The notes beneath the pieces were generated by a model. The model did not search any database. It was not told the origin of the DNA and saw nothing but the letters and a program-made list of their open reading frames with translations. This document shows, in pieces, positions 58,518-64,000 of a DNA stretch of 64,000 nucleotides. Source of the stretch: Trichosporon coremiiforme. Lineage: Eukaryota; Basidiomycota; Tremellomycetes; Trichosporonales; Trichosporonaceae. A program made the position numbers and the translations under genes. Position 1 is the first letter of the stretch; each line of letters begins with the position of its first letter. Location: positions 1,335,518 to 1,399,517 of the forward strand of contig BCJJ01000002.1 in the NCBI GenBank assembly GCA_039545355.1, given 5' to 3'.

Positions 58518-60375
58518 ATGTCGTCCGACGGCGAAGATGACTTTTTCTACGACGACGTCGACGAGTTCGATGAGGACGACTATGTTGACACGAGTGAGTT
58601 GCATGTTGCCCCATGTCTGTGATTCCGGTGCTTACTCATCCAGACATGGACTCGGAGACGGAGCCTGACGACTTCGATGTCATGAGCCCCACCGTTGAAG
58701 GTACGCTAGCTTTACCTGGTACGAGCTGACCATTGCAGAGGCCCCCGCTAAGAAGCCTTACGACGTCGACTACAAGGTCCACTCCCCGCAAGAGATCAAG
58801 GACATGCAGAAGAAGGAGATCAAGAAGGTGCAAGACCTGCTCGAGGTTCCTGTAAGTGGCAGTAATCTGCTTGTTGCTGACGCCAGGCATCTTCCGCTGC
58901 GATTCTTCTCCGCTACTACTCTTGGAACTCGGAGAAGCTCCAGGAGGAGTTCTGGACCGATCCCGCCAAGTCAATGGAGGCTGCGGGACTGCCCCCTCCG
59001 GGATCACCGAGCACGTCCACTCTCGGACTCCCTCCGACTTCGGCTCCGTTACAGAGTCGAAACCCTTTCCGCCGTCAGCTGACCGGTGAAAAGGAGCCAT
59101 TCGACTGTCCCATCTGTTGCTGCGACTACCCACCGGAGGAGTTCGATTCTGCCACATTTGCGTTAAGCTGCGAGCACCGTTTCTGCAAGATGTGCTGGAA
59201 GGAGTACATCACCGGCAAGGTCAAGGGCGAGGGAGAGAGCGCGTCCATTCAGTGCATGGAGAGCGGCTGCAACCGGGTGGTTCGCGAGGAGGTAGTCGAT
59301 GCCATTGTCGAGCCGGCCATATCCGCCAGGTAGGTTTACCCGTGAAGATCACTCTGACACGTAGGTACCACGAACTGCTCAATGCCGCTTTCGTTGCCGA
59401 CTCTCCGAACCTTAGGTGGTGCCCTCACCCCGGGTGCGAGTACGCGGTTGAGTGCAACCAGGCGCCACCCCGCATGCTTGACCGCCTCGTTCCTACTGTT
59501 GAGTGCAAGTGCGGCCATCCCATGTGCTTCGGGTGCGGGTACGCAGACGACCACCGCCCTGTGCTGTGCCGCATTGTGAAGAAGTGGGAGAAGAAGTGTG
59601 CGGACGACTCGGAGACTGCCAACTGGCTCAATGCACACACCAAGGAGTGCGTCAAGTGCCAGTCTACCATCGAGAAGAACGGTGGATGCAAGTGAGTTCT
59701 GAAGGTCAACGTGGTGAACTAACGACAGCCACATGACGTGCAAGAAGTGCAAGTACGAGTTCTGCTGGGTGTGCATGGGTGCCTGGAGCGAACACGGAAA
59801 CAGCTGGTATCAGTGCAACCGTTACGACGAGAAGTCTGGTGTGGACGCTCGTGACCAGCAGGCCAAGTCCCGTGCTAGCTTGGAGCGCTACCTTCATTAC
59901 TTCAACCGTTGGGCGAACCACGATCAGAGTGCCAAGCTCGACGCCGACTTCTACAAGTCCACTGAGAAGAAGATGGAGGAAATGCAGAACACCGGTAATC
60001 TGTCGTGGATCGAGGTTCAGTTCGCCAAGGAAGCCGTTAGTACCGTCATCAAGAGTCGAATCCTCCTCAAGTGGTCGTACTGCATGGCATTCTATCTCAA
60101 GCGCAACAACATGACTGAGCTGTTTGAGGACAACCAGCGTGACCTCGAGGCTGCCGTTGAGAACCTCTCGTATCTCCTGGAATCGAACATGGCCGAGCAG
60201 CCCATTGCTGAGATCCGCTCCAAGGTGACCAACCAGGCTGTAAGTTTACTTTCTCTACCTCCTCGTTCTTCCAAAGCTGACGTCTCAGGCCTACGTCCAG
60301 AAGCGACACGACATTCTTCTTGATGACACTCTGAGGGGCTACCTTGAGCGCCGATGGGAGTTCAACGTTGACTAA
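58518..60375 (+). CDS. ARI1: Ariadne-type RBR E3 ubiquitin ligase
   Basis: RING-between-RING ligase that takes ubiquitin onto its own cysteine before passing it to substrate, probably with cullin-RING partners. Exons: 58518-58593, 58644-58700, 58739-58851, 58887-59329, 59365-59691, 59729-60239, 60289-60375; 537 aa. An acidic N-terminus (DDVDEFDEDD) leads to a UBA-like region (ASSAAILLRYYSWNSEKL). RING1 begins at C156 (CPICCCDY, CEHRFCKMCW). The IBR holds LRWCPHPGCEY and CKCGHPMCFGCG. RING2 is CVKCQSTIEKNGGCNHMTCKKC; C338 in GGCNHM matches the catalytic cysteine (C357 of human ARIH1). The Ariadne domain follows (YLHYFNRWANHDQSAKLD) and ends RRWEFNVD. An intron splits the codon just after C338. 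Confidence 0.94.
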
Positions 60376-60804
60376 TGCCTCTCTCTCAGTGAACCCGGTC
60401 GACCCCTTTACATAGGCCGCTGGTTCTCGCCTTGTACATTTCCTCCATGTATCTTATACTACCATTGTTCTTGCCTTCAGCATGCATTCTATGACGAAGC
60501 AGTGTTGCGCGGTGCATGCGGTGTAACTGGGCGCAATGTCTTCCCAGTGTGCGCGACGTCGGTCGCGGGAGGATCTGGCACTAAGCGGGGCACCAGACGG
60601 CTCGCAACACCGATCATCAACGGCTTGCCACCTGCAAGTTGACTCCTGACACTTCCTCACTTCTGCCATATCGCAATTCTTTCCCTTCCTACTCTACTGC
60701 ACTCTCTACGACGCTCCTTACGACACCTGCACTGTGTCTCCTGTGACTCAACTGCTCCTGCAACAAATCTATCTTCTTGAACGACAACAATCTAATCTTT
60801 CACC
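60376..60804 (+). other. ARI1 3' region and promoter of the DUF1308 gene
   Basis: 429 bp. The last 120 bp are C/T/A-rich leader-like sequence before the ATG. No additional gene. Confidence 0.4.
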
Positions 60805-62653
60805 ATGTCACATGTGGAGGATCTCAAGTCTGCGGTCCAGGTCATGGAACGCGTCACGAGAAGTATCCAACAGTTTGACACATACTCCTTTACCTATATT
60901 CCACCGGTGATTGACAACTCAAGCGGCACTGTCTGGAAGGGTGACGAGACTCACGGTCTGAGGAAACTCCTGGAGAAGATCTTCCTCGATGAGACCGCCT
61001 TCTCGCAAGTAAGTACTTTCTTCCTCGGTGCGGATATTGACGCAACAGATGCTGGCTGATGGTGTAAACCCCCGTGAATCGCCCCTTCCCATTGCGCTGG
61101 GGCACCAAACCTACTGGAACACGATCACCCAGGCGCGCGGTCCGATCCCTGCCATTCGAACGACGTTCAAGGGACGTGACAAGGAAGCGTTTGTCGATGT
61201 CGTCGCTCAGGGGGGCGCCGAGTGGATTAGGCTCTACAGCAAGAAGCCCTCTCATCTGATTGCGGAGTTCCGGGAACAGGACTCTTACATCAACTCGGAC
61301 TGGGAGTCGGACGACGATTCTGGCTGTGAGCCGGACAAGGAGCCTTCCCTCGACAACAGTATCATTCGCACCGTCGACGAGCTTCTCGAAGTCATGCACT
61401 CGCAGACCCTAACACCTGGAGGCACCACTCCCCGACTCACCCTTCGCCTCTCTCGCATTGAAGAGTTCCCAAAAGGGGGACACCCGGACCCTCGTTTCGC
61501 CGCGACGTTTGCTGCGGTGCGAGCGAAGGGCGTCAACCTTGTGTTTGGCGATCTGAGTGATGTTTCAGACGCCGGTGGCGCTCTTCCAGCAACGCCGACC
61601 AGTTCTGAGTCGCTGAAGCCCACGCGACGGATCAATCTCGACCCCACGGCACTTATGGGCCTGTGCTCCGACATCCTCCACCACCCTCTGCCCGTGGACG
61701 ACGAGGAAGCCCGCCGCCGCTTCTACCGCCCGGAGCATCTTCTCGGAAGTGACGGACAGCAGAGCCAGAACAGCCGCGAGCTGTACCGCGCCATGTGCGA
61801 CGAGATGATCCAGCCCGTGGTTGAGACGCTCCAGACTGTCCTCGACGGGGGACACGTCGAGTTCTGGGCAACTCGGGGAAGCATCACCTACCTGCAGGAG
61901 GCGATCAGCGACCCAGAGGAGGCAGGTGTGTTTGGTGAGGGAATGGAGCAGCGCCGCATGCGGCGACTCACCGGGTTGGAGGAAGGCGACTTCTGGGAAG
62001 GGAGTCGCTACGAGGGCAAAGCTGGAGTCTTGGCCAACATGAAGCTCCATGTATTTGACGAGGACGACACAAACCAGGATCATCCTCTCGTGTCGCACAC
62101 GACGAGCTTCCACGGTTCGCTCGGAGCCATGTGCACCGACCTCGTCAGCCAGTACCGCAAGTCTTTGACCGACAGCAAGGCTGCCCGCCAGCTCCCTGCT
62201 TTCCTCCAGGCCAGGCGCCTACCAGCCCCTCGTGTCGCCAAGATCACGACCCCCTTCACCGTCGTTTCCCTGGAGAGCTTCGCCTATGGAGCACGGGAAG
62301 GCATGACCACAATGACGATGAGTCATATTGTCTTCCGTGAGCTCTGGGGCCAGCGCAGCTGGAAGGAGAAGGGCTGGAGCCAGAGTAACTACGAGCTTGA
62401 GGACTCGGACACTACCGGCGACCGCCGCGCCGTTGTCTGGATGCTCCCCTACCGCTCGCTCGCCGAGGCGAAGCGGTGCCGCTTCCTCAAGGGCGATTAC
62501 TCGTGCCCTGTGTTTGTGCAGCGCATCGTGCGCGATGAGAACGGCCGTCGCATCCCGCTCCCCCCAGGAACCCGGAACCTGGACGACATTCCTCGGACCA
62601 ACTCCGGCGCCGCCAGCGCCGTCCAGTACGCCCCGCCAAGTTCGGAGGCCTAG
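60805..62653 (+). CDS. DUF1308 (UPF0415 / C7orf25-like) protein
   Basis: Conserved eukaryotic protein of unknown function. Exons: 60805-61008 and 61049-62653; 602 aa. The N-terminal part (TVWKGDETHGLRKLLEKI, LPIALGHQTYWNTITQA) and a central VDVVAQGGAEWIRLYSKKP with an acidic patch lead to the DUF1308 region starting at about 300, INLDPTALMGLCSDILHHPL, which in this family is thought to be PIN-like. TTPFTVVSLESFAYGAREGMTTMTMSH and MLPYRSLAEAKRCRF continue the domain. Family assignment rests on remembered motif similarity, not on a search. The tail is short and disordered. Confidence 0.78.
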
Positions 62654-63609
62654 ACCATGCTGCAACGTTTATCATGTACTGTACACATATACTCCTAAAC
62701 ATCTGTTACATTATGCATAAGTGATCTGGCATGAGGGTGACCCCCTCGCAGGCTGTGGCGTCTTGGCAGGGTGACGCACCGGATCGCAGGAATCTCGGCT
62801 GACGACTCCTCAGAGCACATTACCTGGAACAAGTCATTTGGACAACAGCTCCTGGAACACTGGCTATGCATGCTGCAGCCAGTGGCCAGATCTCGGCGGT
62901 GAGTGCGGGGTACTGCATGCATGCCGAGCTCCCAACGAGGTCAGACGAGCGATGCGTCTCGGCGCGTCGAGCTTGTGACGACAGGGGTACTCGGCACGCA
63001 CTCGACGCACACTCGACGCACACTCGACACACAGATGCGACACCCCGACACGGACACCCCTTATCATCGGCAAACTCCAATGAGGCAGGCGCAGATAGCG
63101 GGCATCTTGAAACGCCGACCATGCCGTACCAGCACACATGTGACAGGGCTGGTTTGCATTGAATACTAGTTACGGATTCATATGGAATTTGTGCTTGACT
63201 GCGCTGCAAGGATGAGACGGGATGTGCATAGCCGGCGGCAGTGGCATGCCGAGATCAGGTGGCATCAAATACGGGCCTGTCGATTGTCGAAACATCACAC
63301 ACGCGGAGACTGCTGCAACGAAGCGGCCGGGGTCGACTGAGTCAAACATTGTCAACGCCGTCGGCAATGGGACTGCAGGCCATGCTCGTGGTCGTAGTCT
63401 GCGCCCCATGTTGCAGGGGACCCCTCGCCGGCCCGGAGAGCAGTCGGGCGTTGGGGAATGAACGTGAGGCGCCAGGAATGGCTGACCCGGTCCGGCAGGG
63501 TGAGGAGAAGTCCGATTTCGCCAAGCTACGTCGGAGACAGCAAAATGCCGCAGCTCGTCTCTCGGTCTCACAAGAGCCACTATACTTCCAGGGAAATGAC
63601 GAGCGCGCG

Positions 63610-63612
<3 letters not shown>

Positions 63613-63645
<33 letters not shown>
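63613..63645 (+). repeat. poly-G tract, 33 G
   Basis: Thirty-three consecutive G residues on the plus strand. Length may be unreliable because long homopolymers are hard to sequence. Confidence 0.85.
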
Positions 63646-63648
<3 letters not shown>

Positions 63649-63721
63649 AGACAGAGTCAGAGCCTCGACGATCAAGTCCTCCCTGGTCAAAGCGCGGCCA
63701 TCATAGGAGGGAATCTCAATA

Positions 63722-63745
63722 GGGGGGGGGGGGGGGGGGGGGGGG
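63722..63745 (+). repeat. poly-G tract, 24 G
   Basis: Twenty-four consecutive G residues, 76 bp after the first tract and on the same strand. Confidence 0.85.
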
Positions 63746-64000
63746 AGAGCTACGAGAGACGGCACGGTGCCATGCAGCCGATACTCCGAGGTGGTATCTG
63801 ACCCCGCTGATCTGTCATCACACTGTCGAAGGAAAATGTTCTGTTTGGCTAGCTGGAGAGAAACGCTGTCTCCTCACCCTCAACGGTTTCGCCTCTTGGC
63901 GCATTACCGAAGCGAACTGGTCACTGGATGTGCCGGAAGTGGCAACTGTAGGGATCACAGTGACCAACACTGAAGGCAGCACTTTGGTAAGAGAGTTAAA

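Larger units (their letters stand above)
62654..64000. other. non-coding end of window with poly-G tracts
   Basis: No supported gene. Around 63,000-63,032 the motif ACTCGACGCACA / ACTCGACACACA repeats three times. Two poly-G tracts follow. The open frame that reads through the first tract is Gly-run-containing and has no domain. Confidence 0.45.

Overview
The window is eukaryotic and fungal, almost certainly from a basidiomycete yeast of the Tremellomycetes (the Trichosporonales are my best guess; this is inference). The reasons are intron-rich, compact genes with GT-AG introns of about 35-60 nt, a CTGAC/CTAAC branch site almost touching the 3' AG, and a complete set of fungal housekeeping genes. 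I rebuilt exon-intron structures by eye, and frame is kept across every junction I give. No bacterial features, tRNA, rRNA or CRISPR array were seen.

Layout. 1 to about 11.0 kb has no recognisable gene; its last part is a pyrimidine-rich leader of a PAS/Zn2Cys6 transcription factor (11.1-12.9 kb). 12.9-17.1 kb is again gene-poor. Then comes a dense block: CaM-kinase CMK1 (-) divergent from AP endonuclease APN2 (+); LSB5 (+) convergent with the ubiquinone hydroxylase COQ6 (-); COQ6 divergent from YEATS protein YAF9 (+). After 4.8 kb of non-coding DNA come the Cdc42 exchange factor CDC24 (+) and the mitochondrial recombination protein MGM101 (+). A damaged membrane-protein gene (-, about 39.7-41.0 kb) precedes the long leader of the DYRK kinase YAK1 (+). 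YAK1 is convergent with a NIMA kinase (-), which is divergent from the DEAD-box helicase RRP3 (+). A BTB protein (+) is convergent with nucleoporin NUP84/NUP107 (-), which is divergent from the Ariadne RBR ubiquitin ligase (+). A DUF1308 protein (+) is last. The final 1.3 kb is non-coding and carries two long poly-G tracts.

There is no operon or evident biosynthetic cluster. The genes serve signalling (CMK1, YAK1, NIMA kinase, CDC24), DNA maintenance (APN2, MGM101), chromatin (YAF9), RNA processing (RRP3), transport and trafficking (NUP84, LSB5), ubiquitin (ARI1) and respiration (COQ6). The most unusual observations are a 9-nt microexon in the ATP-binding loop of CMK1, a 10-bp tandem repeat whose copy number sets the reading frame of the membrane-protein gene, a BTB domain split by about 190 residues, and a stop-free 45-nt intron in YAK1.
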